A DNA stretch of 64,000 nucleotides from assembly GCF_003573695.1 (NCBI RefSeq), contig NW_020621936.1, positions 12,090,001 through 12,154,000 of the forward strand, given 5' to 3'. The stretch is from Papaver somniferum. Its lineage: Eukaryota; Streptophyta; Magnoliopsida; Ranunculales; Papaveraceae. This document shows, in pieces, positions 24,745 to 36,051 of this stretch. Within the stretch, counting starts at the first letter, position 1, and each line of letters begins with the position of its first letter. The translations under genes were made by a program, and so were the position numbers. The notes beneath the pieces are model-generated. The model was not told the DNA's origin. It saw only the letters and a program-made list of their open reading frames with translations, and ran no database searches.

Positions 24745-25640
24745 GTTAAGGGTTGTGGTTCTCCTGACCACCTCCTACAACTCGCACGCGTGGCATTAAT
24801 TCCAATATTATGAATGAAAAATGAATACTCAAACCAAGATATGGATTTTCAAAAATTATAACGGGGAGGTTCGAACTCATGACCCATTGTGTCATAAGAG
24901 TGGCCTCTAACCAGTATTCCACTTTGGTTGGAATTAATAGAAAAGATAAATCAATGGTGGTGGTTTGTTCAACTTAAATATCATAATTGCTTTATTAATT
25001 AGTATTTCACTAATTGCACATAATAAATAATCTATTCATTATAAAGTGTTTTATTAATATGTGTTTCACTAATTGCTCATAATAAATGACTAATCATTTT
25101 TTAATTATAAATATTTTCTTAATTAATTATAATATGTATTTGTATTAATAAGTAATTTTGATAAATAATATCAATAGACATTTTTGGCGACAATGAGTAG
25201 TAAAAGAGGTGGAGGCCGAAAGATTAGTGGTGGTTAAGGGCGGCACCAAGCACAATTATATTTATTTTTTTTCTTTTATCATAAAATCCGATACAAAGTC
25301 CATTTTTCACATGTACCCAACTTGCCAAGAGTTTTTTCTCCCTCTTTCCTCAAAATCCTGGCTTCGCCCCTGGTTTGTGGTGGAAGAAGTAGTGACGGTG
25401 AGTGCTGTGAGTAGTGATGGGCAATATTAATTTTATGTTGTCGTTACAACATCGATAACATCGTAGTGTGGAAGATGTGGTTGGTTGTTTTTAACACTTT
25501 TGATAAAGGAAGGTACCATATATTTCTGGGATGATATCATACAAGATAATATTTTCATGATCGTAGTTGGATCACCCAAATGGTACCCCTGTTATCTTTG
25601 GTACTATATCGTATAAATCGTGATTTTTTAATGTTCAAAT
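24717..25640. repeat. Segmental duplication, copy 1
   Basis: Apart from the SINE, this stretch resembles 26277-26830 in order: GGTCAGGATTTGTCC, AAAGATAA, TTTGTT.AACTTAA, TTTATT.ATTAGT, then GGTTGTTTTTA, GGATGATA and TTGGATCACC. Long AT-rich parts are diverged. A third weak copy of the first word is at about 27353. There is no coding potential; ORFs are short. Confidence 0.65.
24745..24941 (-). mobile_element. SINE in minus orientation with 8-bp target duplication
   Basis: Read on the minus strand it has an A-box-like TGGAATACTGGTTAGAGGC (24903-24921) and a B box GAGTTCGAACC (24868-24878). AAAGATAA flanks it at 24737-24744 and 24942-24949. The related copy at 26277 lacks the insertion and has a single AAAGATAA, so it preserves the empty site. 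Confidence 0.8.
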
Positions 25641-25791
25641 AAAATTGATTGCAATACAAAAAAGAATATATACACGGAAAAAAAATAATGAAACCAATCA
25701 ATTGACGACATTTTGTTCAATCTAAACCTCATACATGGCATTTGTAATTGAAAATTAGAATTGCGTCCAAGAACCTACATGGGGTGGGCGG

Positions 25792-25984
25792 CAGTGATGG
25801 AGTCAAAAATTGACATTGGGGAGGCATATTCTTAAAAAAAAAAGAACACATGTAAACTTTGTTGGACTAAACCATAAATATATATGGACAAAATACTATT
25901 TATAAAATAAACTAAAAAATTCATGTAGTTATTAAAAATTTAAGGGGTTAGAGCCAGGTTAGTCAACCCTTGGCTCTGCCACTA
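25792..25984. mobile_element. 193-bp MITE with CAGTG..GGAG-CAA ends
   Basis: Left end CAGTGATGGAGTCAA, right end (reverse complement) TAGTGGCAGAGCCAA: inverted repeats matching in most positions. It is AT-rich inside with no ORF. This end sequence (CAGTGGCGGAGCCA-like) is common in plant hAT-type MITEs. Flanks give only 5 of 8 matches, so the duplication is uncertain. Confidence 0.6.
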
Positions 25985-26276
25985 GGTGGTGGTGGATAAA
26001 AAAAATGGATTCATATGGTTTTATGGTGGTGGAGGGTATTGGTGAACAAAAACATATCATGCTAATTTTGTAATGCCACAAAATATGTAATGTTATATTA
26101 TAAAGTATAAAACGTGGTTGATCATTCTAATGTTAAAATAAATTCGATAAAACACATGTCCATTTTAAAAAATTGGTGCAATCAATTGCCATGTTATGTA
26201 ATAACTAAACGAACGACACGAATCAAGATCAGAACATAAGAAATTATTTATTATCAATTTGTCTATGTAAAGAATG

Positions 26277-26830
26277 GTCAGGATTTGTCCTTGGCAAAGA
26301 TAAATTTATCGCTGGGGTTTGTTTAACTTAACCATTTTTAAATACTTTATTGATTAGTGTCACATTGATTGTTCATAATGATTAATTAAATTTCTATTAT
26401 AAATGTCCCTTTAATAATCTAACATAAATACATAATTTTATTAATAAATAATTGTACTAAAAGCTATATTAATTCTAATGGTGGTAGTGGAAGTAGGGTT
26501 AGTATAAACGGTGGCGGGTGTTTGTGAATGGTGGAGGCGGTAACATTACTATTGGTGGAAGAAATAGTGGAAGTGGATGGTTTTTATGGTGGTGGGTGTT
26601 GGTAATAGTAGTGGATAATACTAGTTTTTGCTTTTTAGTGAGTTTTATTGACCAAGTAAAAAAAAATCTTCACAAAACATGCAACATTGTATTGTGAAAG
26701 ATGTAATTGGTTGTTTTTAGCATCATTGATAAGGACAAAAATCAAATATTTCGAGGATGATACCAGAACGTATAAGACAATATGATCATGACTGTTGGAT
26801 CACCAAAACGGTACCCGTATTATATAAAGG
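26277..26830. repeat. Segmental duplication, copy 2
   Basis: Partner of 24717-25640; it carries the same ordered words without the SINE. It is shorter because copy 1 also holds the extra stretch around 25175-25440. The space between (25641-26276) contains a MITE and otherwise unassigned AT-rich DNA with GGTGGT-rich patches. Confidence 0.65.
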
Positions 26831-28842
26831 CAATTGGTGTGCCCGCGTAAGAGAACATTATCGCTCTCTCAAGTACTATTACATTTTTTTCCTGAAAGAC
26901 CATCAATGTCGAGTTGTTTCGCGACAACTACCTACAAAGACAACAAATATTTGAAAATATTTATTTGTTCATCAAAATCATCATAAAAAACTCTAAATCA
27001 TAAATCTAAATTTCACCTCCGATGTTTATAGAATACTTTTTATATTTTACATTCTCAAATCATGCGACCTCTTGATTACAAATCAAATATCAAATACGGA
27101 TCAATATGTATAGGTTTCATTCACTGGGTTAGAAGGTAGAGTAGATACAGATGGGTAGATCACACAAAGCAGAACATGACTGAGAATACTTCAATAATTT
27201 GGTCAAGAAATAAGGTCAAAAATTTAAGATTAACTTTCTATAGGACTAATTAGATCGGCTTCGATAGGAGCAGACTAAAATATGGATTAATAATAATTTC
27301 CACGTAAGACAATTTCAAAACATAATTTGGCTAACTCTGCCTATGTAAAGAGTGCTCAAGATTTGTCCATCCTCAATTGCTATGTTATGTGAGAAGAAGG
27401 TGATATCTAAGATTGAGGTACAATTCAAATCCATTAGATTCATACCATTTACAACTGGACGCCTTGAAAAAAATTGACGTGTTGTTATCATTATTACAGG
27501 TAAGGGATACATTGACCACACTTGCGCAAATAGCTCACTTCGCAAATGATTAGTGTTGCATGTACTGTCTAGAATGCAACGATGAATTTGAGGAAACAAG
27601 GCACCAGAAGCAGTGTCCGGAGTATTTTGGATATAATAACTTAGACCCGATGAAATACTTATGTTTTTTTTCTTTTTTAGTTTTTCAACAATCTATTTAT
27701 TTAAGAAAATGAACATTACAAATACATAACATCAACAAAAATTAGATAGATTGCATTTGATAATAATGGCTACTGATGGTCCGGAAACGGCAAAAGAAAG
27801 GAATTGTTGTAGAAGAATTGTTGGGATATACGATGGATTACTTGATACGAATGAAAGAGGTATAACTATTTCGATTCTGAAATCACATAAAGTTCACAGT
27901 AGAAGATGACATCAAGTTTAAAGTTAGTAACAAACATAATATGGCTAACTAAAATGTTAAAAACAAACATGATATATAAACTTAGAAATCCGTGGGACTT
28001 TAAGAGACCAATTTTGAAAACTAAAATCTTAGAAAGCAACGATCCACAATACCATAATTTTTTTTTATAAATATTCAATGTAGAAGATGTCAACTTTTGG
28101 TAACGGATCTATTGACAACCTATAAATTTGAGATAGGATCAGGGAGTACAATATGTGTTCAAGGTTCTTTATGAGGTAATGTGTCGCCAGATTGTATTCC
28201 AAGTGAAGGTAGGAACATATGGAAGTGACAAAATTTCCAAGACTTTTGAAGTTACCAAAGCCTTCGTTAAGACGAACAGTTGGGCACAATACTTTGTTGA
28301 AGATTTAATGGCAGAGGTTTGCATATATACAATCCCTTCGAAAAGGTAATTGGTACACATTTTAAACATTGTCATCTGATGGGTGTTGAAAAATTACAGA
28401 AAAATCATGTCACATTGGAGAGTTTGTATCATCTGTTCGATGCAGAAAAATATTATTCTCTGCCTATTTGGAGGATCGATAGCATGACCATGATAAATGA
28501 GTCAGCTGGAGCGAAATAGGAGCACGGGGAGACTTTTATGGACGATATTGATTAGTTGATTTCACTGAGATGAGCGTTGCTGACGACATATCTCCAAAAA
28601 ATATTTAAACTTCCATGTTCATGTAGAGCATTATCTCATTATAAGCAATGAACCTAAATAAAAAATTGTCTAGAAGTTAAGATTATATTTCTTTTGTTTG
28701 AGCAAATCTCCGGCGGTAAAATATTAAAGGAAAAAACAAGAAAAAAAGAGAAGAAAATCTCGACTATTTTTATGACAAACCCATATTAAATCATAAGGAG
28801 TTGATAAGTAGACGATATATTAAAAATGAACCAACATCGTGG
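26831..28842. other. Unassigned region left of the Helitron end
   Basis: AT-rich DNA without recognisable genes. ORFs of 60-95 codons occur on both strands but overlap one another and show no motif. It may be the interior of the Helitron whose 3' end is at 28874; I did not find its 5' end. Confidence 0.3.
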
Positions 28843-28874
28843 CCCGTGCTGTTACGGCACGGGTTAAGGGCTAG
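28843..28874 (+). mobile_element. Helitron 3' terminus (hairpin plus CTAG)
   Basis: A hairpin with arms CCCGTGC and GCACGGG and a 7-base loop is followed by TTAAGGG and the terminal CTAG at 28871-28874, then T. Rolling-circle Helitrons end in a short hairpin about 7-12 bases before CTRR and insert between A and T. This fits. The matching TC start upstream was not located, so element length is unknown. Confidence 0.65.
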
Positions 28875-29011
28875 TATTTTTAAACAAAACATCACAAACC
28901 TTTAAAGCATTTCGTTTGTGCAAATTGAATGCCACAACTAGGAATTACTGGTTAATCCAGTTTTAGAAGAACCGCTTAGTGTGTGGTCCAGTAATAAAAT
29001 AAATTTAATCG

Positions 29012-29039
29012 CTGGTCCAAAAACATGTTTTTGGACCAG
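29012..29039. repeat. Perfect 28-bp palindrome near the left end
   Basis: The arm CTGGTCCAAAAACA is followed directly by its exact reverse complement. It includes the subterminal word GGTCCAAAAA that also occurs inside the right inverted repeat. It could form a cruciform or mark a transposase-binding site. Confidence 0.85.
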
Positions 29040-29430
29040 ATTCTTTACTCGGTCGTCCATAAAACATGCGAGACGTTATGCTGCCTTTTCTTAAATGCCG
29101 AAATCACCCTTTGTGTATAATACCGATAGAGATGATATACTTCAGTTCTATACAAACAAAGTTCTCGATCTCTTCTCTGATGATGACGATTTCTCGATCT
29201 ATTCTGTGTTGATGGCGATTTTCGTTAGGTTTTTCAAATCGTTATTATGGTAAGTTAGGTTTTATCTCATCAAATCTGATTTTTTTTGTTCTTAATTTCT
29301 ATTTTATTTATGAGTTTTAATCGAATTGGATCTGTTTTTTTTCTATCTTTTTGTGATTCATAGATTCATACCTTGTTTTAATTGAATTGGATCTACTTGT
29401 TTTGAATGAATTTGATACTGAAATCGATAA

Positions 29431-29528
29431 AAGGTTCTTCCATGGGAGTGATTGTAATGGACTCATTGGGTTCTCTAGGTTAGAAGGACTTGCCGGTAAG
29501 CAAAAGAGTTTTGCTGATATCTTTCAGG
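29431..29528 (+). other. Possible exon inside the 6.6-kb element
   Basis: An open stretch reads RFFHGSDCNGLIGFSRLEGL and then AGKQKSFADIFQ, ending at CAG before GTGACC, a plausible splice donor. I recognise no domain. It could be an exon of a captured or element gene that starts near 29120-29250, but no second exon was identified. Confidence 0.3.
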
Positions 29529-30065
29529 TGACCTGCTTTTACTATCTTCAATAGTTTTGCTTTTTTAAGTTTTTTGGTTTGTGTTATGTATTATAATTTG
29601 GATCAGTTTACATGACCAGGCTCAATATTTGATTTTTATACCATCACTAGACTAGTTTGCTCTGCCTCTTGCGAGGGATTGAGTGGAATACCGAAGTAAA
29701 TTGGAAGTATCATCATATTAGAATACAAGTGGATTCCTTTTTGAGATTTTAATGCGTTCAATAGCCTTTTCATGTTCGTTTGATGTTTCTTGCAGTGGTA
29801 TTGTATACCTTAGATATTACTAGGCTCAAAATTTTAATTGTGCGTTGCTTTTAAGGCTAAAGGGTTGAATATGACTTATACCTTAGACATTCGTGTGTAT
29901 GTTACTCATTATAAGTCTCATATGGTGAATTTGTTATTAGTTTGCTTGGAAAATCACTAGTTAACTAGAATTACCTTTAATCAGCATGTTAGATTAGTGG
30001 TGCAAGCCATGGTTTTAAAAAGTCGCCTCGCGCTTTAACACCTATTTTTTGTGTTTTTATGCAGT

Positions 30066-33000
30066 ACATATCGAGACGTACTAGGTTTTCACTTAGTACA
30101 TATTAATGTCTGCTAGCTTTTTATGCAGTACATATCAATGCCTATTAGGTTTTTACACAGTATATATCAATGCGTTGATTTGCCAGTTTTCAGGAATGAG
30201 GCTTCTTTGGAAGACGAATCGAATGGGTTAGTGAAGATACGGAACTCAGATGATTTTAATCTTAGTTTCAGCATCTCTTCAGTTGGCTGCACCCTTGTAG
30301 CTTTGGATTTAAGATGCTAAAAATATGAAACTTTTTTTGCCTGTAAGTATCTAATCGCTACATATCAACATGAATCTTTTTTTTCCTGTAAGTATCTAAT
30401 CGCTACATATCAACATGTACTAGGTTTTCACTCTGTACATGTGAATATGTACTAGGGTTTTCACTTTGTACATGTGAATATGTGGTTATCCAACAATACG
30501 GGGGATATTTACTAAGTTTTTAATCGCTACATATCAATATGTACTAGGTTTTCACTCTGTACATGTGAATATGTTCTAGGGTTTCACTATGTACAAATCA
30601 ATATGTACTGCTGCAAAGGAAACCCGAGACTCGCAAGAGGTACAAATTGATCTTGACATTTTGTACTGTAGGGTAGATTTTTCCGTTTTAAGAGCATCTC
30701 ATTTTGTATCATAGGCAATCATATCATTAGGGTAATGTTTACCTGAAATTGATTTTCATAGCATTTTCGTTAATACATATTCGTATTTTGTCACTACAAA
30801 TTTTGTCATTGAATATGTAACCCCAAAACTAGTATTATTGAAGCATACTTTTGGGAATTATCAGGTCTTTTGGATCAAATAATACATTGATCAATCTACT
30901 AGGGTTTCACTCAGTACATATCGGTATATACTTGGTTTCACTTGGTACATATCAATATGTAATGTAGTTGGTTGAGTTACGTTTTTAGTGGGTTTTCACT
31001 TGGTACATATAAATATGTATTGTAGTTGGCTGAGTTTTGTTTTAGTACATATCGGTATGTACTGTGGGATCGATCATACACTTTATCCTTCAGTACATAT
31101 CAATATGTACTGCTGAATCATACATAACTAGATTTGTGGTACGTATCCAAGAGTAAATATATAATTAAGACTTCTTAACGGGGGTCGAGGGGGCAACGCC
31201 CCCTCGTAAACAAGAAATTTATTTAACTGAATGGATCAAGATCCTATTGGTTACTCAACTACTGGTATAATATGAAGGAAAATCATATTTGCAGCTTTTA
31301 GTATGACGGAATATTCATCTTTGTCTCATGTTTGCAGCTTTTAGTATTAAGGAAAATCAGTTTGGTTGAGTTTTATCCTTCGTAATTCTTGAACAACGAT
31401 GGCTAAATCATAAATTTTATGGTAATGCAGTAGCGCACTCAAGCATATGTACCAAGTTAAAATGAACTTTGTGTACATTCATTCCAATTACGTGAGTACT
31501 GTCCACCGTAAGTCAGTTATTTGAACCCTTTGTTTATATTTAACGTATTAGTACTATGTTTACAAGAGCTTCCTGTCAAATCTATTACAGAAATGGATGC
31601 GCTCAGTGGTGCAAGCTTGCTAGACTAATTTTAGTCAAAATATTTTTTCACTAGGAATAGTTGAGAGACATAATAAAGTACTGAGCGAATTTTCATTTTT
31701 CCATTATCCAACAGTACATATGTGATATATAATGAAAGTAATATGTTTGTTGTGCATCTACAATAGTATCCATTTTTGTCTAAGATCTCTAAGTTTATAA
31801 ATCTAATATGCCGTTTTTGTTTTTTCAATTGAGTACATATTTTGATGTATCGGAATGGAAATGAACTATGCGTTTGATGGACTGCAGGGAAATGACTAAC
31901 AAATATGCATAAGAAGGGGCAAGCATGGAGATAAAGGCACTATCTTTGCAAGGTTTTGGAAGTACATCTCCATATATAGAGTACATATTATGTTTTGACA
32001 ATTCAGTATATTTTTTTCACAGTACATATGTATATGTACTCTGATAACTAGTAGGTTTTAGCTAAATATATATCGGTATTTTATAGGTTTTTACTTAATA
32101 CATATCAATATGTCTTAGTACATATTAATATGTACTAGGCTTTCAATTCTTATTTTCTTCACATGTATCTATGTACTGCAATTTTCTGTTTCTATTTGAA
32201 TTTTATGACAAGTTTCTTTCAAATAAATCTTCATCAGATTAGGTACTTTGTTGACGACAACATATCACACTCCGGGTTTGCGCAGAGAAAATCACACGCC
32301 GGGCTTGACAGCTTGCTTACCCGGCATACTATTCACCTGACGCGTGTCATCTTATGGAGAAAGAGGTGTTGCGTGGCGGTGAATTGTGCAACCACATTTT
32401 AAGATATAACTCTAGAATATGCTAAACCAGATCCTCACACTCCAAAAAAAGGCTCATCCAACGGAATTTCTTATTTTTAATAGAATTAATAATAGACTTG
32501 AACTTGTAGTACTTGATAAGTTTCCAGGGAGGATGTATATTGTTAGTAAAATCGTCATTTTTGTTTATTTTCTTCCTATTAGTCGTTGTTAAAGGAGATC
32601 TTTTGCAGGGTCTGGCTAAGACCTCGTATAAGGGATAATTTTATGCCTTTTTCTCCTCTTCCATGCTGCAGATTGTGCATTATCTTTTGATTTTGTTAAT
32701 GAAAAACTGCTGATCATTTTTAACAATACCTAGTTTATGATATTTTTTTGTAGTCCTTTCTGTTCTAAAAAAATTCTGAGTATAAAGTTCCAATTTTCTT
32801 ATGTGTGTCATTTTTTACATTACATGCAAATATGTACTGTAGGTATTCAATGCTTCTTACTTATTTTTCAGTCTTCATAATGACAGTATAGAACGACAAT
32901 ATAACACTGCAAATAATGGTTAAGAAAAAAAAACTGCAAATAAAAAGCATGACATTTGCATTGAATCCGAAAGAGCGATTACAAGTTTTTTTTTTAAAAA

Positions 33001-34960
33001 AAATAGATTCTGATAGATGAACATACTTCATCATTTACATTATAAGATTTTAAAATTCCGAACTTATAAGTAATGCCAACTAAAATCTACTTTAGGGAAA
33101 GTTTTCATAAAATGGATTCAAATTTTTTCTGGTGACAAAAACAGTGTGTTGGCATTGTAAGCACACCATAATATTCGATGGCTCTGCAGAAAAGTGCTTG
33201 ATGAGGGGCAATTGCTCTTTTCCTGCAGTGAGTTAGCATAATCCCCCAAGTTAGCAATTCCGAGCGCCTAGTACAAAATCACCAGCTGCAAGATCAATAG
33301 GTCTTGGAAGATAAATCTGTGGACTAAACTATGAGTACCTATAGCATCCCACATACGACATGTTTTATCATCTGATGACATGTGCGAAAAAGAGAAACAA
33401 CGACATATAAATTACAAAGCAATGTAAAATCAAACAAAATACGCACTGCTATTTCATATTATCGTAAAAAAACGGTCGATCTATATAGATAACTAGTTAT
33501 GCAGTACATGGGAAATATGGCTGACTGCTTTCATGTAGTACATATCATAGCTACTGCTTTCAACCAGTACATATCAGTATCTACTGTGGTATCATAATAA
33601 TGGTACATATTTGTTCATACTAGGGTTTATACAGTATACATTGACATGTAGTGCACAAATTGATGCAATACATATATGTATCTACTGCTCCCATCAAGTA
33701 CATATCAGCTTATATAGGGGTTTATACAGTACATAATGACATGTACTGTGTCAATCAACAAAAATGATGTGAGTAATAATGATAAACCAGCACGAATTTT
33801 CAGGCAATGAATCATAAGAATTAAAAAGAAATATGTACTGCAGTTTTTACCAGTACATATGGATTTTTCTTTCATATTAGTTGTATAATCAACAAGATTA
33901 TTACATAAGAAAACGAAGTAACAAGAACATGGTGATATGTACTGACGAATACGTACTTTCAACAATATATGTAATCTATTTGAGAACACTGCATATTGAT
34001 TTGCACTAATACATATTCGTATTAATATGTCCTCAAGCTTTTAACTCTAGTACAAAGTAACCTATATTTATCAGATATAGCATGAACTTAAAATTTAAGA
34101 ATAAACTACTGCATAAATCAGCAAAATCATATGAGTAATAATGATAAACCACCACAAATTTTCAGGCAATGAATCATCAAAATTACGAAGAATCACTGAG
34201 AGGAACAAAACAGATTCAATATAAGGATCGAGAGGATGCATTATATACACAACACAACTTAACAACAGATGCATTACAATTTAAAGTGAAAAAACGTACC
34301 ACGTTTCAAGATTGACCATGTTTCTCATTTCTTTCCATGTGTTGGTCCTCTAGACATAAAATCCACAACTTCTGAACCTAGAAAACAGTTGGTAAAGCTT
34401 CACATTTTCATTTTCATAAAAGTATCCTTTTCATTTTCATAAACACATATAACATGTTTTTTGTTGGTATATAAGCATATAGGTACAAGGGTTTATCCAG
34501 TACATATAGATATGTAAGCATAAACTAGAATTTTTGCATACATGATGGTATGTACTGCATCTAAAAATTACTCTTTCCCTAAGTACATATCATGATAAAC
34601 TGGTGCATCTAAAAATCACACTTTTTCAAGCATGAACTAAGGGTTCATATAGTACGTATCAGTACATAATTAAGCTCAAGAATTAAGCATTAAGAAATCA
34701 CTACATATTGATATGTATCAACATTAAGAATTAAGAATATATATAAGAGTAATATTGATATGTAATTCAAGTAACACAACAATGATATGACAGATTTTCT
34801 TATACCGATGGTCTGCTGCGTAACAAAGATCGTATAGTTATGCCATCAACCTCTGCATGTATGAGCAATCACTACATATTCATATCAAACACAACAAAAC
34901 ATAACAGATTTTCCACATTTTGCAAATCTACCAACACTACATATTGGTATGTAGTCTAAA
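30066..34960. repeat. Dispersed array of AGTACATATCAATATGTACT-type palindromes
   Basis: About 40 copies (by eye) of a 20-base near-palindrome: 9-base arms AGTACATAT/ATATGTACT around a 2-base centre, usually CA, TT, CG or TG. Many are followed by AGG(G)TTTTCAC. Spacing is irregular (about 25-300 bases), unlike a satellite. Copies show compensating or matching changes in both arms in some cases (for example GTACATGTGAATATGTAC keeps the outer arms). They cluster at 30060-31110, 31830-32140 and 33480-34960. All lie within the inverted-repeat element. Confidence 0.85.
31186..31206. repeat. Perfect GC-rich hairpin, 9-bp stem
   Basis: The stem CGAGGGGGC pairs with GCCCCCTCG around an AAC loop. It stands out in an AT-rich setting. 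No T tract follows, so a Pol III terminator is not implied. Confidence 0.8.
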
Positions 34961-34986
34961 GATTTTGAATAGATGTTTACCTTTTT

Positions 34987-35256
34987 TCAAGGGTACAATT
35001 GATTTCTTTCCTTTTGCTTATGTTGAAGGAGTATCGTCGTTTTTGTTGGTGAAGGAGTAACAGATTCAATAGATTTTGTCATACTTCTTACTGTTGGTGA
35101 ACTTGCAGTGGGTTTTTCTTTGGTTTTTGCTGTTGGTGAATCGACGGTAGTTTTCTTTTGGGTTTTTGCTGGTGAAGAAGTTTCTTCTATAATTACTTCT
35201 CTAATTGTTCGTTTAATCTCCCTTTTGGTAACCGTTTTAGGGTTGCTGATGAACAA
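34987..35256 (-). CDS. Ser/Thr/Pro/Lys-rich ORF in the right end of the 6.6-kb element
   Basis: 89 residues beginning MFISNPKTVTKREIKRTI. Residues about 30-70 are a low-complexity run of short S-P-x-K-T-like repeats (TSSPAKTQKK, VDSPTAKTKEK, ASSPTVRS). There is no signal peptide, membrane segment or known domain. A potential donor (AAAAAAG|GTAAAC, near 34980) overlaps its end, so it may be a first exon. Disordered leaders of this kind occur in genes carried by plant Mutator-like elements, but no partner domain (such as a Ulp1-type protease) was seen. Function unknown. Confidence 0.4.
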   Translation of the reverse strand: MFISNPKTVTKREIKRTIREVIIEETSSPAKTQKKTTVDSPTAKTKEKPTASSPTVRSMTKSIESVTPSPTKTTILLQHKQKERNQLYP

Positions 35257-35734
35257 GATTAGAGTTAGGGTTGCTGATAATGAAGTTAGGGTTTGCTGAA
35301 GAAGATTGATCGATTTTTAGAGATGATTTTTTATTGGTGTTGATTTTATTGTTGATGTTGTTGATTGTGAAGAAGGAAGAAGGAGTTTCATCTGTCGTCT
35401 GTAAATGAAAACGATGAGAAGAAGAATGAAGAAGGGTAGTTAAGTACTTTTAAGTTTTTAAAACTTTTTTGGACCTCCGGTTATTTTATTTTTTACCGCT
35501 GGACTACAGGTTAACCCCGGTCGGGTTTTCTGGACTAAACAGGAAATTCCTCACGCCACAATCCAAAGCCCACCGCATACCATCCCGAACGGCCCAATTC
35601 TCTGCCATGTTGTGATGCTTTAACGGTTGGATCCTTGACATGAGGTATAGCGAAAATCATCAAAAACGATAGACGTGTCCGACAGCTAATACTGAAATCC
35701 AACATGATTAAAATCCTAGACTATTAGACCCTAA

Positions 35735-36051
35735 CAATCATATAAATTACATCGTTACCACTAGACTCCTTCAAATTTTTCCTTGTTTATGTTTCTACGC
35801 TTTCCCTAAAAACCCTAATCCTCTCTCTGTCTGATTTCCCCAAAAAGAAGAGCACAAATTCTCTGTTTCTGCAAAGGTATGTTTCACTTCCTCTAACTCA
35901 TCACTTCATCACATTCTAGAATCCATGTTTTCTACTCTGACTCGTTATTCAGTTTTTTATCGGAAATCTACGTATTCCTAAAACCCTAATTCGTACATTC
36001 TGTATTTTGATTATCACATTGTAGGACTTGGTACATTAATTCTTAGTTACT
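35735..36051 (+). promoter_or_regulatory. KH-gene promoter, 5' UTR, UTR intron and telo-boxes
   Basis: A TATA-like CATATAAATTAC lies near 35738, so transcription probably starts near 35765-35775. The first UTR exon ends GCAAAG at 35876 before GTATGT; the intron 35877-36024 ends TTGTAG, and the ATG follows at 36052. Telo-box words AACCCTAA (35811-35818, in the UTR exon) and AAACCCTAA (35981-35989, in the intron) are typical of plant genes for RNA and protein synthesis. The upstream transposon ends at 35553, leaving only about 200 bases of non-element promoter. Confidence 0.65.

Larger units (their letters stand above)
28939..35553. mobile_element. 6.6-kb terminal-inverted-repeat element, Mutator-like, palindrome-filled
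   Basis: Left end TAGGAATTACTGGTTAATCC and right end (reverse complement) TGAGGAATTTCCTGTTTAGT continue to align for about 90 bases (shared GTCCAG, AATAAAATAA, GGTCCAAAAA). The flanks are GCCACAAC (28931-28938) and GCCACAAT (35555-35562), 7 of 8 identical; 9-bp Mutator-type duplications would be TGCCACAAC/CGCCACAAT. No transposase was recognised. Each end holds a gene-start-like stretch pointing inward (left about 29120-29250 with a GTAAGT donor, right 35420-34980 on the minus strand). The middle holds the GTACATAT palindromes. The Mutator assignment is inference from duplication length and long TIRs. Confidence 0.75.

Noticed and set aside
32163..32402. A 79-codon ORF inside the 6.6-kb element as a gene
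   Set aside because: No recognisable domain; a locally GC-richer patch (32260-32395) is notable but gives no motif or splice structure.
30066..34960. A CRISPR-like or satellite array
   Set aside because: The palindromes are unevenly spaced with unrelated DNA between, and the setting is a plant nuclear genome with no cas genes.
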